NCBI GenBank assembly: GCA_964360265.1
Contig: CAYHUY010000011.1
Span: 1 to 26,647, forward strand
DNA from: GWA1-39-11 sp964360265
Lineage (GTDB): Bacteria; Patescibacteriota; Microgenomatia; Levybacterales; GWA1-39-11
DNA length: 26,647 nt
Direction of reading: 5' to 3'
This document shows, in pieces, positions 7,008 through 13,417 of the stretch. Every line of letters begins with the position of its first letter. The stretch's first letter is position 1. Position numbers and translations under genes: made by a program. Below the pieces are notes generated by a model. It was not told the DNA's origin. It ran no database searches and saw only the letters and a list, made by a program, of their open reading frames with translations.

Positions 7008-7973
7008 ATGCGCAGTTTTACATTGAAATTTCTTGGTTTGGGAATTGTTTTATTAGTAGTAGCGATTCTTTACTATCGATTTAATCTTCCAAAAGACTAC
7101 GGTATGGGGATACAGTCTCCATTACCTGAAATTTTAACTAAGACTTTCCCTAATGTTTTTGGGTCCGCACAAATACAGGAATTAAACCTTGGAAAAGTAA
7201 AAGAATCCTCAATTGAAAAACCGGAGATAACCGCCAGAAGCGCTCTCTCGTACGATTTAACAAGCGGCAAATTGCTTTATGAGCGTAACGTAAAAACAAA
7301 AATTCCCATGGCGTCGCTTACTAAAATAATGACAGCAATAATTACTCTTGAAAATTATAATTTAGATCAGGAGATAGAAATATTGCGCGCGGATGTTGAA
7401 GTTGGTGAAAATTCTATGGGGGCATCTACGGGGGAGACCTTGAAGGTTGAGGACTTGATGTATGGCTTAATGCTTCATTCGGGCAACGATGCGGCAGAGG
7501 CTTTGGCGCGCGCCAGTCCCTTTGGGCGAGAAAATTTTATATACCTTATGAACAAAAAAGCAGAGGATCTAGGGTTGTCTGATACGCATTTTACGAATCC
7601 TACCGGACTTGAAGGTGATGGTAAACAGTATAGTACTGCTTACGACCTTTTGGTAATGACAAAATATGCGCTTGAAAACCCCACATTCACAAAAGTTGTT
7701 TCAACAGTCGAATACGAAATTCCTTACACAAGCGCGCATAAGTATATTTATCTTTTTAACGAAACGAATCTTTTAACATCTTATCCGGGAGTTAGGGGTG
7801 TTAAGACTGGATATACATTCGAAGCCGGTTTATGTTTGGTCACTTACCTTCAATATGAAGGTCATAAAATTGTTGCAGTTCTTTTAAATTCGCAAAGCAG
7901 ACGGGAAGAAATGAAAGAACTACTTGATTACTCGCTTAAAACTATCGGAGTCAAACCCCCACCCCACCCCTAG
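7008..7973 (+). CDS. dacA: D-alanyl-D-alanine carboxypeptidase (peptidase S11)
   Basis: A 321-residue penicillin-binding protein of the DacA/S11 family that trims the terminal D-Ala from peptidoglycan stem peptides outside the membrane. An N-terminal membrane anchor or signal segment covers about residues 8-24. The three active-site motifs are complete: SLTK (103-106), SGN (158-160) and KTG (266-268). The protein ends soon after the catalytic domain and lacks the long C-terminal domain of enterobacterial DacA. The ATG at 7008 is chosen because it follows a TATAAT box and opens directly with a charged residue and membrane segment; a TTG at 6975 lies upstream of that box. It completes a cell-wall region with the two Mur ligases. 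Confidence 0.92.
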   Translation: MRSFTLKFLGLGIVLLVVAILYYRFNLPKDYGMGIQSPLPEILTKTFPNVFGSAQIQELNLGKVKESSIEKPEITARSALSYDLTSGKLLYERNVKTKIPMASLTKIMTAIITLENYNLDQEIEILRADVEVGENSMGASTGETLKVEDLMYGLMLHSGNDAAEALARASPFGRENFIYLMNKKAEDLGLSDTHFTNPTGLEGDGKQYSTAYDLLVMTKYALENPTFTKVVSTVEYEIPYTSAHKYIYLFNETNLLTSYPGVRGVKTGYTFEAGLCLVTYLQYEGHKIVAVLLNSQSRREEMKELLDYSLKTIGVKPPPHP

Positions 7974-7986
7974 GTGCCAACGATAA

Positions 7987-8022
7987 ACACCTTCGAGGTG
8001 TATTACGATTACACCTGGGTAT
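7987..8022. repeat. 36-base palindromic repeat, copy 2 (intergenic)
   Basis: Matches 3649-3684 at 35 of 36 bases. Here it lies in the gap after dacA, just before the tRNA-Leu promoter, so the same element is found both inside a gene and between genes. Confidence 0.9.
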
Positions 8023-8023
8023 G

Positions 8024-8052
8024 TTGAAGGAAGCTTTGAATTCAAGTAAAAT
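8024..8052 (+). promoter_or_regulatory. original promoter of the tRNA-Leu locus
   Basis: TTGAAG at 8024-8029 and TAAAAT at 8047-8052 are 17 bases apart. The -10 box lies 11 bases before the first base of the tRNA-Leu 5' fragment. The complete tRNA is now about 300 bases further on, so this promoter would read through the fragment and the GIY-YIG gene into it. Confidence 0.7.
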
Positions 8053-8080
8053 ACATAAGAGTCGGGCTAGTGGTGGAATG

Positions 8081-8110
8081 CCCGCCTCGACTCGCGTCGG
8101 GCGAGGCGGG
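8081..8110. repeat. 30-base palindrome inserted in the tRNA-Leu fragment
   Basis: CCCGCCTCG (8081-8089) pairs with CGAGGCGGG (8102-8110), and an inner GAC/GTC pair extends the hairpin. Removing these bases restores the tRNA sequence exactly. It shares CCGCCTCG-ACTCG with the third palindrome in the polymerase gene (25937-25985). Confidence 0.88.
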
Positions 8111-8111
8111 G

Positions 8112-8117
8112 TATACA
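8112..8117 (+). promoter_or_regulatory. possible -10 box for the GIY-YIG gene, supplied by the tRNA fragment
   Basis: TATACA, part of the tRNA D arm, ends exactly seven bases before the ATG at 8125, the same spacing as other leaderless genes here. No -35 box is visible, so it could be coincidence. Confidence 0.4.
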
Positions 8118-8124
8118 CGCACGT

Positions 8125-8367
8125 ATGTACTGGACGTATATTTTGATAAGCTCAAACGGAGATAAGACTTATACTGGACATACAAATAAGCTTGAAAATA
8201 GATTATTCCAGCACAATAGCGGGAAGGATAATTTTACTAGGAGATATAAACCTTGGAAAATTTTGCACAAAGAAATTTTCGAAACAGAGTCTGACTCTAT
8301 AAAAAGGGAGAAATATTTTAAGTCAGCGGCAGGTCGCAGATGGATAAGAAAGAATTTATTTGAGTAG
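8125..8367 (+). CDS. single-domain GIY-YIG nuclease, inserted at tRNA-Leu
   Basis: An 80-residue protein that is nothing but a GIY-YIG nuclease domain. The first motif is represented by Y5-I-L, the second by Y16-T-G18; the catalytic Arg is R26 in LENRLFQHNSG, and the metal-binding Glu is E62 in KREKYFK. It ends with the AAGRRWIRK segment usual in this small (UPF0213-like) family. Its start codon follows a duplicated tRNA-Leu 5' half by one base, and its stop codon ends on the base before the first base of complete tRNA-Leu. No DNA-binding module of the homing-endonuclease kind is attached. A role in moving or fixing itself at tRNA genes is inference; repair or RNA cleavage are alternatives. 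Confidence 0.88.
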   Translation: MYWTYILISSNGDKTYTGHTNKLENRLFQHNSGKDNFTRRYKPWKILHKEIFETESDSIKREKYFKSAAGRRWIRKNLFE

Positions 8368-8447
8368 GGGCTAGTGGTGGAATGGTATACACGCACGCCT
8401 TAAGAGCGTGTCCCAAAAGGATGTGGGTTCGAATCCCACCTAGCCCA
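8368..8447 (+). tRNA. tRNA-Leu(TAA)
   Basis: The acceptor strands are 8368-8374 and 8440-8446, with discriminator A8447. The anticodon stem CACGC/GCGTG encloses a seven-base loop with TAA at 8401-8403. There is a short class II variable arm and a T arm with loop TTCGAAT. CCA is not encoded. It begins on the base after the GIY-YIG stop codon. Confidence 0.95.
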
Positions 8448-8469
8448 CAGCGTGGGAGCCTGTGGTGAG

Positions 8470-8494
8470 CACTTCGACTTCGCTCAGTGTAAAC
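8470..8494. repeat. dispersed CACTTCGA...GCTCAGTGTAAAC repeat, copy 1
   Basis: Shares CACTTCGA and GCTCAGTGTAAAC with 10402-10425, with a one-base length difference in the middle. It lies between tRNA-Leu and a hairpin. Confidence 0.7.
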
Positions 8495-8495
8495 T

Positions 8496-8533
8496 TGCCG
8501 GAGGGACTCTCCCCCGCGGCACCCGGCATTTTT
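8496..8533 (+). terminator. probable terminator after tRNA-Leu
   Basis: TGCCGG (8496-8501) pairs with CCGGCA (8523-8528), with GC-rich pairing inside, and five T residues follow at 8529-8533. It is placed to end the GIY-YIG/tRNA-Leu transcript. Confidence 0.5.
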
Positions 8534-8609
8534 AGCCTCGATTTTCGACTACCTAATGTTGGACGTTAAACTCCAAAACTGCCGTATTTTAAAAATAAAT
8601 TGGGTACGG

Positions 8610-8638
8610 TTGAATGTACAGTCAAGACATGTTAAACT
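8610..8638 (+). promoter_or_regulatory. promoter of the 8646-9059 gene
   Basis: TTGAAT at 8610-8615 and TAAACT at 8633-8638 are 17 bases apart. The -10 box ends seven bases before ATG 8646, predicting a leaderless mRNA and excluding the upstream in-frame ATG at 8556. Confidence 0.7.
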
Positions 8639-8645
8639 CCGCAGA

Positions 8646-9059
8646 ATGTCACGAATAGAAAACGCAGATGGATTCAAATATCCCAGAAGTGTCAGGAAAG
8701 TTCTCAATTATTTGGAGTCCAAGTCATTAATGATTGACCCATACACTGTTACTGAAACTGAGATAGATAGAATTGCAAAAGCCAAGCAATATCTGAACTC
8801 GCGAGGTGTACCGCAAGAAAGAATCGATGAAAACACGATTCCCTTAACAAGCAATCCGGTTTATGTAAACAAGCCTGACACATGGAGCATGGAGCCAGCG
8901 GACAGAGTAATGTTTACTGCCATAATGGATGCTGCGTTGTCTGGGAAAACTGTGGTCATAAACGACATAGAGGAAACTGTAAAAAATGGATACGAACCTA
9001 ACTCCTCAAAAATTGGACTGATTTCTCCAACCCCAGGTTATCGATTTCCAACTGATTGA
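8646..9059 (+). CDS. hypothetical protein, 137 aa
   Basis: I do not recognise this protein. It is soluble and hydrophilic, with a basic N-terminal part (FKYPRSVRKVLNYLESKS, about 10-27) that may be helical, then an acidic helical segment (ETEIDRIAKAKQYL). No signal peptide or catalytic motif is evident. The start at 8646 follows a promoter with the local leaderless spacing; an ATG at 8556 would lie upstream of that promoter and would add a basic stretch unlike the rest. It stands alone, convergent with the next gene (23 bases between them). Confidence 0.65.
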   Translation: MSRIENADGFKYPRSVRKVLNYLESKSLMIDPYTVTETEIDRIAKAKQYLNSRGVPQERIDENTIPLTSNPVYVNKPDTWSMEPADRVMFTAIMDAALSGKTVVINDIEETVKNGYEPNSSKIGLISPTPGYRFPTD

Positions 9060-9082
9060 TAAGGTTTCGAACCCAAAAAGTT

Positions 9083-9601
9083 CTAACTTTGTTGATCAGA
9101 CGCAAGCACGGATTTAACATAGTTAAGATGAGCAAGATCCTCTTCAGTTACAAATTTCTGGCCGAGAATATTTTCTGAAATTGCAACGTCCGGCTCAGCT
9201 AATCTGTCGTCAAAACGTAATAAAAAATCAACATCTCTTCGTATTCCTACATTGTTTGGGTATAAATAAAATCTGTGCTGCAGAGATCTGTCTGCCGGTT
9301 CGTTAGGTTGATGCTCATCGGTCTGTACAAATATCACATGGTGGCCATTTTCAGCTAAACCATGCACACTTATCCCTGCTTCTGGTGTATTTTTACTAAG
9401 ACCACACCCAATTCTTCCGCTTCCGTGATTCATAAAAAAATCCCTTAATTCCCGTATCTGAGGTTTTACAATCTCTGTTTCTATTGGAACATCTCCAAAG
9501 GGATCTAAAGTTGGTAGTACTTCACCGAAGCGGCGAGTAGTCCAATCGTCTTTGCCAGCAAGCCTGACTGATATTGTACGCTGCCTAACTTCTACAGTCA
9601 T
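9083..9601 (-). CDS. hypothetical protein, 172 aa
   Basis: Not recognised. A soluble protein with alternating short hydrophobic strands (TISVRLAG, GISVHGLA, HHVIFVQTDEH), a His/Asp-rich middle and a helical C-terminus. The look is of a mainly beta domain, but no family motif is visible. The start at 9601 is preferred over an in-frame ATG at 9628 because TATAAT ends exactly seven bases before it. It is a single gene, convergent with 8646-9059 and divergent from the methyltransferase gene. Confidence 0.65.
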   Translation of the reverse strand: MTVEVRQRTISVRLAGKDDWTTRRFGEVLPTLDPFGDVPIETEIVKPQIRELRDFFMNHGSGRIGCGLSKNTPEAGISVHGLAENGHHVIFVQTDEHQPNEPADRSLQHRFYLYPNNVGIRRDVDFLLRFDDRLAEPDVAISENILGQKFVTEEDLAHLNYVKSVLASDQQS

Positions 9602-9608
9602 AGCGGAT

Positions 9609-9614
9609 ATTATA
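9609..9614 (-). promoter_or_regulatory. -10 box of the 9083-9601 gene
   Basis: A perfect TATAAT on the minus strand ends seven bases before the ATG at 9601. There is no good -35 box at 17 bases. It fixes the start and implies a leaderless mRNA. Confidence 0.65.
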
Positions 9615-9733
9615 CATCTTTCATTCAATATATACTTATTTTATAAATATTTATTTGCGTTTCGAAGGTAAAAAGTTCTCCTTCGAAGTCCTCAGGATAA
9701 ATAACATCGTCCATTTTCGGCACAGACCTATAG

Positions 9734-9762
9734 TTGATTCGTGTCTCGCTTTCTACTATAAT
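9734..9762 (+). promoter_or_regulatory. promoter of the 9776-10423 gene
   Basis: TTGATT at 9734-9739 and TATAAT at 9757-9762 are 17 bases apart. The -10 box ends 13 bases before the ATG at 9776, giving a leader of about seven bases with no Shine-Dalgarno site. An apparent TTG start at 9734 is this -35 box and not a codon. Confidence 0.8.
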
Positions 9763-9775
9763 CACATTTCCAAAT

Positions 9776-10423
9776 ATGGCTAAAGAAGAATTTACTGATT
9801 GGGTAGATTTTGATCCTAGTAAGCATGCACCAAAACTGGACAACGGCGTAATACTGGAAGTAGGACCTGGTAAAATTACTGGTATGCCTACTTACTCCAG
9901 AGAAGTTTTAAACAGGTTGGAAAATGGAGTATTTTATATAGGTATCGATTACTTCAAAAGTAAATTACCCACATACAATAAATTTGGTGAGTATGTTCTC
10001 GGAGACCTGATAGGTCTTCCTTTTAAAAAAAATTCTGTTAACCAGGTATGGTTAATGAATGTTTTCGGTGGAGGCGACCGTAGAAACAGACCGCCTGAAT
10101 GGGACAAATATAGTGTGCGCAATAAGTTTTTGGCAGAACTGGCGAGGGTCTTAAAACCAGGTGGACAAATTATTATCGGCGAAGATAATACTCCTGCAGA
10201 ATGGCTCAGAGAAATGAATTTTAGAGAATTTGGTCTTGACGAAGAAATATTTACAGGGACTAAGATAGATGAAATAATTCAAAAATACGGATTATCATCT
10301 TCATTGTCTGATCGTTTTGACAGACCGAATACGTGGGGAGAGCCATTCTTTACGGTATTGACAAAACCGCTCGCTGATTCTGATTCTGAACCCAAAAAAC
10401 TCACTTCGATGAGCTCAGTGTAA
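9776..10423 (+). CDS. SAM-dependent methyltransferase-like protein
   Basis: A 215-residue protein with a class I methyltransferase core: VILEVGPG at 25-32 (motif I), YIGIDYF ending strand 2, GDLIGLPFKKNSVNQVWLMN (motif II/III region), and LARVLKPGGQIIIGE (post-motif IV), as in type 11 enzymes. The glycine-rich loop is GPGKITG and not the usual GxGxG, so activity is not certain. The last residues (KLTSMSSV) and the stop codon are encoded within a dispersed repeat (10402-10425), so the C-terminus has been replaced or extended by repeat sequence. Substrate unknown. It is a single gene convergent with rarA. Confidence 0.75.
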   Translation: MAKEEFTDWVDFDPSKHAPKLDNGVILEVGPGKITGMPTYSREVLNRLENGVFYIGIDYFKSKLPTYNKFGEYVLGDLIGLPFKKNSVNQVWLMNVFGGGDRRNRPPEWDKYSVRNKFLAELARVLKPGGQIIIGEDNTPAEWLREMNFREFGLDEEIFTGTKIDEIIQKYGLSSSLSDRFDRPNTWGEPFFTVLTKPLADSDSEPKKLTSMSSV

Positions 10424-10425
10424 AC
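10402..10425. repeat. dispersed CACTTCGA...GCTCAGTGTAAAC repeat, copy 2
   Basis: Related to 8470-8494. It supplies the end of the methyltransferase reading frame, including its TAA. A second TTCGA...ACTCAGGAC unit follows up to about 10453. Confidence 0.7.
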
Positions 10426-10478
10426 TCCTTCGATAGAACTCAGGACAAGTAACAACCTCTTGTTTGGTGCAAGCGCGC

Positions 10479-11684
10479 TTAGGTCCAGTCTTTTTTATAA
10501 TATTTACGCCCTCTTAGGTTTCTGGGGAGATATTCCTGTTCTACTTTTGAGCCGCTTTCGCGTTCAGCAAGCCACGGGTAGCGTGTATGTCCGCTGCCGT
10601 ACCCTAAACGTTTCATAACCTTGTTCGCAGGATTTCGCAGGTGCAACGGAATAGGATCGAGATTTTCTTCGTCAATATCGGAAAGCGCTGCTGAAATTCC
10701 CATTGTTGAAGCAATGGATTTTTTGGCAGTAGCCAAATAAGTTGCTGTTTGCGATAAAATCAAACTTGCCTCAGGCATTCCTATCATGTGAATGGCTTGC
10801 ATGGCGGATGTTGCTAAAACCAAAGCGGTTGGTTGGGCATTTCCAATGTCTTCTGCCGCAAATATTACCATTCGTCTTGCAATAAACATAGGATCTTCCC
10901 CCGCCTTTATCATTCGCGCCAGATAATGAAGCGTAGCATCAGGGTTTGAGCCGCGCATCGACTTTATGAATGCTGAGATAGTATCATAATGCCAATCCCC
11001 TTTTTTGTCATAAAAAATTGCTTTTCGCTGAACGGCCTGCTCGGCAGTTTCTAAATCGACGTTGTTTGAAATTGACGCAGCGAGTTCCACCGCATTTATT
11101 GCAGTTCGGCCGTCGCCATTTGCCTGTTTAATAATGTGTTTTAGAGCATCAGAGCTCCATTTATGCTTGGGATACTCCTTCAACGTGCGTTTCAAAATCC
11201 TCTCGAGATCCTCACTCGAGAGAGAATTCAAAACATAAACCTGCGAGCGAGAAATGAGAGGCGCATTTACTCGAAAACCGGGATTCTCGGTTGTTGCGCC
11301 AATCAAAATTATTGTTCCAGTCTCAACGCTTGGCAAAAATGCGTCTTGCTGCGCTTTATTAAATCTGTGAATTTCGTCAACAAACAAAACTGTTTGTTTT
11401 TGTTCGGATTCTCGTAGTCTCTTTGCCTCGCGAATAGTTTTTCTAACTTCCTCCACCCCGCTTGTTACCGCCGAAAAAGCAACGAAACTAGCATTAATGT
11501 ATTTTGATATCAAAAATGCAAGAGTTGTTTTTCCAACTCCCGGCGGCCCCCATAGGATCATCGAGGTAACGGATTTGTTTTCGAGCATTCTGCGAATCGG
11601 ACTACCCTTGCCTAGAAGATGTTTCTGTCCAACAAACTCTTCAATTTTTTGAGGTCTAAGTCTATCAGCCAGAGGCGTCTGCAT
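10479..11684 (-). CDS. rarA: replication-associated recombination protein A (AAA+ ATPase)
   Basis: A 401-residue clamp-loader-like AAA+ ATPase of the RarA/MgsA/WRNIP1 family, which acts on stalled replication forks together with SSB. Walker A GPPGVGKT is at 46-53, Walker B with VDEIH at 102-106, sensor 1 in GATTENPGF, and the MgsA C-terminal part carries GSNPDATLHYLARMI and EDPMFIARRMVIFAAEDIG. Length is a little shorter than the usual 420-450. A -10 box TAAAAT ends five bases before the ATG, so the mRNA is probably leaderless. It is transcribed alone. Confidence 0.95.
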   Translation of the reverse strand: MQTPLADRLRPQKIEEFVGQKHLLGKGSPIRRMLENKSVTSMILWGPPGVGKTTLAFLISKYINASFVAFSAVTSGVEEVRKTIREAKRLRESEQKQTVLFVDEIHRFNKAQQDAFLPSVETGTIILIGATTENPGFRVNAPLISRSQVYVLNSLSSEDLERILKRTLKEYPKHKWSSDALKHIIKQANGDGRTAINAVELAASISNNVDLETAEQAVQRKAIFYDKKGDWHYDTISAFIKSMRGSNPDATLHYLARMIKAGEDPMFIARRMVIFAAEDIGNAQPTALVLATSAMQAIHMIGMPEASLILSQTATYLATAKKSIASTMGISAALSDIDEENLDPIPLHLRNPANKVMKRLGYGSGHTRYPWLAERESGSKVEQEYLPRNLRGRKYYKKDWT

Positions 11685-11689
11685 GCCCT

Positions 11690-11695
11690 ATTTTA
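11690..11695 (-). promoter_or_regulatory. -10 box of rarA
   Basis: TAAAAT on the minus strand ends five bases before the ATG at 11684. The -35 region is poor. No Shine-Dalgarno site is present. Confidence 0.55.
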
Positions 11696-11761
11696 CCACG
11701 AACTAACAAGCGTGTTATTTTTATATTTATTTGCTAAAATACCTATACTTTGCATTATTTT

Positions 11762-11834
11762 GGGCTCGTAGCGTAACGGTTATCGCGCTTCCATGGCATG
11801 GAAGAGATTAGGGGTTCGATTCCCCTCGAGTCCA
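11762..11834 (+). tRNA. tRNA-Ala(GGC)
   Basis: Acceptor strands 11762-11768 and 11827-11833 pair, with discriminator A11834. The anticodon stem CTTCC/GGAAG encloses a loop with GGC. The T loop is TTCGATT. CCA is not encoded. TATACT at 11744-11749 is a likely -10 box. Confidence 0.93.
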
Positions 11835-11858
11835 CAGTTTTGGAGAATTTGGATCGTC

Positions 11859-11890
11859 GCGGGGATGGCGCTCGCCGCGCCCGCCCCCGC
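11859..11890. repeat. GC-rich imperfect palindrome after tRNA-Ala
   Basis: GCGGGG (11859-11864) pairs with CCCCGC (11885-11890), and GGCG/CGCC pairs inside. It is markedly more GC-rich than its surroundings and resembles the other palindromes placed next to tRNA genes in this window. Confidence 0.6.
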
Positions 11891-11937
11891 AGACAGCTTT
11901 GATTTTCGTAGACGTATGCAATTATTATTATTATCAA

Positions 11938-11966
11938 TTCCCAAATAGCCTGTAAACAGTTATAAT
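11938..11966 (+). promoter_or_regulatory. promoter of the 11974-13356 gene
   Basis: TTCCCA at 11938-11943 and a perfect TATAAT at 11961-11966 are 17 bases apart. The -10 box ends seven bases before the ATG at 11974, so a leaderless mRNA is predicted. Confidence 0.7.
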
Positions 11967-11973
11967 TAGGTCA

Positions 11974-13356
11974 ATGAAAATATTTTTTACCACTCCTTTC
12001 GCTGGTAAACAAAAATATCAACATGGCATTGACACGATTATAAGTGAAATTGAATCATTTGGCGCGACTGTTGTTAGTCCAGAAAAGACAGAGCAATATA
12101 AAAAGGCCCTTGCTGAAGAAAAAATAGAAGAATTTGGAAACAAAAAGCGAGCACATTACGAATTTATCCGCCAAGGAATCGCTTCATCGGACGCAGTTAT
12201 ATTTGAAGCATCTTATGAAGATTTCAGAGTTGGTCATGAGGCTACTCTCGCATTGATGCATGGGAAACCTGTTTTAGTTCTTTCTCAAATCCAAGATTAT
12301 TCTGAATATATTACTCACGAGAGATTCTATGGTAAAAAATATAGTGACAATATAGACCTTAAAAAGTACATTAAGGATTTTCTAGAATCCATTGAAAAAC
12401 AGATTAAAGAGGAACCATATCAGTCAATCGGAGAGGTTGTGGACTTGCAACACAGCGCAGCCTTATCTAAATTAAGGTTTAAAGCACTGCAAGGAAAGTC
12501 ATATTTTTCAGATTGGGCAAGAAAGGCTACAACTGAACCAGATCAAGCTTATAAAGAGATACTTGAAAAATTGGGCGACCTTCCCATTCAACAACCCTGG
12601 GACGTATTTGCCAAAATTTACAATGAGGATACGCCAGACAGTGTCTTTATAGGTGCTGTGAAATTTGCAGATAAAATCTTCCGTGCTAATAATATTGGTC
12701 GTTCAGACCAACTAGTGGATGTTGCATGCGGCACAGGGTCAGTTTCAAGGATATTGACAAGCTTTGGATATAAAAATGTTATTGCTTTTGATAGATCAAG
12801 GGCAATGTTGTCGGAAACATTTAGACTTAGTAGTCATATGCCTAGTATCAAAATTCAAGAATCGGACATTTCTAATATAAAACTTTCTCTTCCAGCCAAG
12901 GGCATGATTTGGATAGACTTTAGTTCAAATTTTGCTCTTAATGAGGCAGATCTCTATCAGTGGCTTTCTAACCTGATAGCTAATTTAGCTTCTGATGGGG
13001 TATTAATATTTGACGTACGTACAAAAACTGGTTGGAATATCGACTTTTTCAAACAAAAGGTTACAGCCTATGAAACAAACAATTTTCAAAGAATATGGAT
13101 AAATATGCCCGATTATGACAAGCAACAAATTACATTTGATATTTTTATTCGTGTTAAAGACAAAAGTGGGGATTGGTTGCCATGGGAAAGAGAACAAATG
13201 ACAGAGCATATGTGGTCATTGAAGGATATTGAGACAGCTATTAAAAAAGTTAGTGGTGTAGAGTTGTTAGGTATATATAAAGATGATTTTGCAGTTATGA
13301 AAGATGGCGAATCAGAACCAGGATTGACATATATAGTACTAAAGAATTTAAAATAG
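11974..13356 (+). CDS. deoxyribosyltransferase-like domain fused to a SAM methyltransferase
   Basis: A 460-residue two-domain protein. Residues 1-145 resemble nucleoside 2-deoxyribosyltransferases: an opening strand KIFFTTPFAG, then SSDAVIFEASYEDFRVGHEA with E89 in the position of the catalytic Glu, then HGKPVLVLS. A linker of about 60 residues follows. Residues 205-460 are a class I methyltransferase with VDVACGTGS (248-256), an acidic strand-2 end (VIAFDRS), and LASDGVLIFDVRTKTGW. Deoxyribosyltransferases exchange or cleave nucleobases, so a nucleoside- or nucleotide-directed methylation pathway is a reasonable guess, but no substrate can be assigned. It is a single leaderless gene with its own promoter, and no partner gene is adjacent. 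Confidence 0.75.
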   Translation: MKIFFTTPFAGKQKYQHGIDTIISEIESFGATVVSPEKTEQYKKALAEEKIEEFGNKKRAHYEFIRQGIASSDAVIFEASYEDFRVGHEATLALMHGKPVLVLSQIQDYSEYITHERFYGKKYSDNIDLKKYIKDFLESIEKQIKEEPYQSIGEVVDLQHSAALSKLRFKALQGKSYFSDWARKATTEPDQAYKEILEKLGDLPIQQPWDVFAKIYNEDTPDSVFIGAVKFADKIFRANNIGRSDQLVDVACGTGSVSRILTSFGYKNVIAFDRSRAMLSETFRLSSHMPSIKIQESDISNIKLSLPAKGMIWIDFSSNFALNEADLYQWLSNLIANLASDGVLIFDVRTKTGWNIDFFKQKVTAYETNNFQRIWINMPDYDKQQITFDIFIRVKDKSGDWLPWEREQMTEHMWSLKDIETAIKKVSGVELLGIYKDDFAVMKDGESEPGLTYIVLKNLK

Positions 13357-13359
13357 CAA

Positions 13360-13378
13360 TCTCGCCCGAAGGGCGAGA
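13360..13378 (-). terminator. terminator hairpin between convergent genes
   Basis: TCTCGCCC and GGGCGAGA form an eight-base-pair stem. Read on the minus strand the loop is a C(TTCG)G tetraloop and the downstream sequence is T-rich (TTGCTATTTT), so it fits best as the terminator of the ZIP transporter gene. It may also stop the convergent plus-strand gene. Confidence 0.6.
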
Positions 13379-13417
13379 AAATCGCGCGCGCGAAACATAA
13401 GCGAGAAAGAGTCCACC

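Larger units (their letters stand above)
8064..8123 (+). pseudogene. duplicated 5' half of tRNA-Leu(TAA), split by a palindrome
   Basis: Bases 8064-8080 and 8111-8123 together are identical to the first 30 bases of the intact tRNA-Leu (8368-8397). A 30-base palindromic element at 8081-8110 separates the two parts. The copy ends inside the 5' strand of the anticodon stem and the GIY-YIG start codon follows one base later. Confidence 0.92.

Noticed and set aside
8064..8447. A group I intron in tRNA-Leu(TAA), a known intron site
   Set aside because: The downstream tRNA is complete, the 5' half is duplicated rather than split, and the 244-base insert is almost entirely coding with no room for an intron core.
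9625..9843. A 72-codon reading frame on the minus strand
   Set aside because: Most of it lies opposite the promoter and the start of the 9776-10423 methyltransferase gene, it has no promoter with the local spacing, and the protein looks like a translated non-coding strand.
11755..11937. A 60-codon minus-strand reading frame over tRNA-Ala
   Set aside because: It is antisense to the tRNA and to the GC-rich palindrome. The predicted basic peptide reflects those structures.
13384..13394. Alternating CG tract as a Z-DNA or regulatory site
   Set aside because: It is only about ten bases long, in a convergent intergenic gap beside a terminator. Nothing else supports a function.
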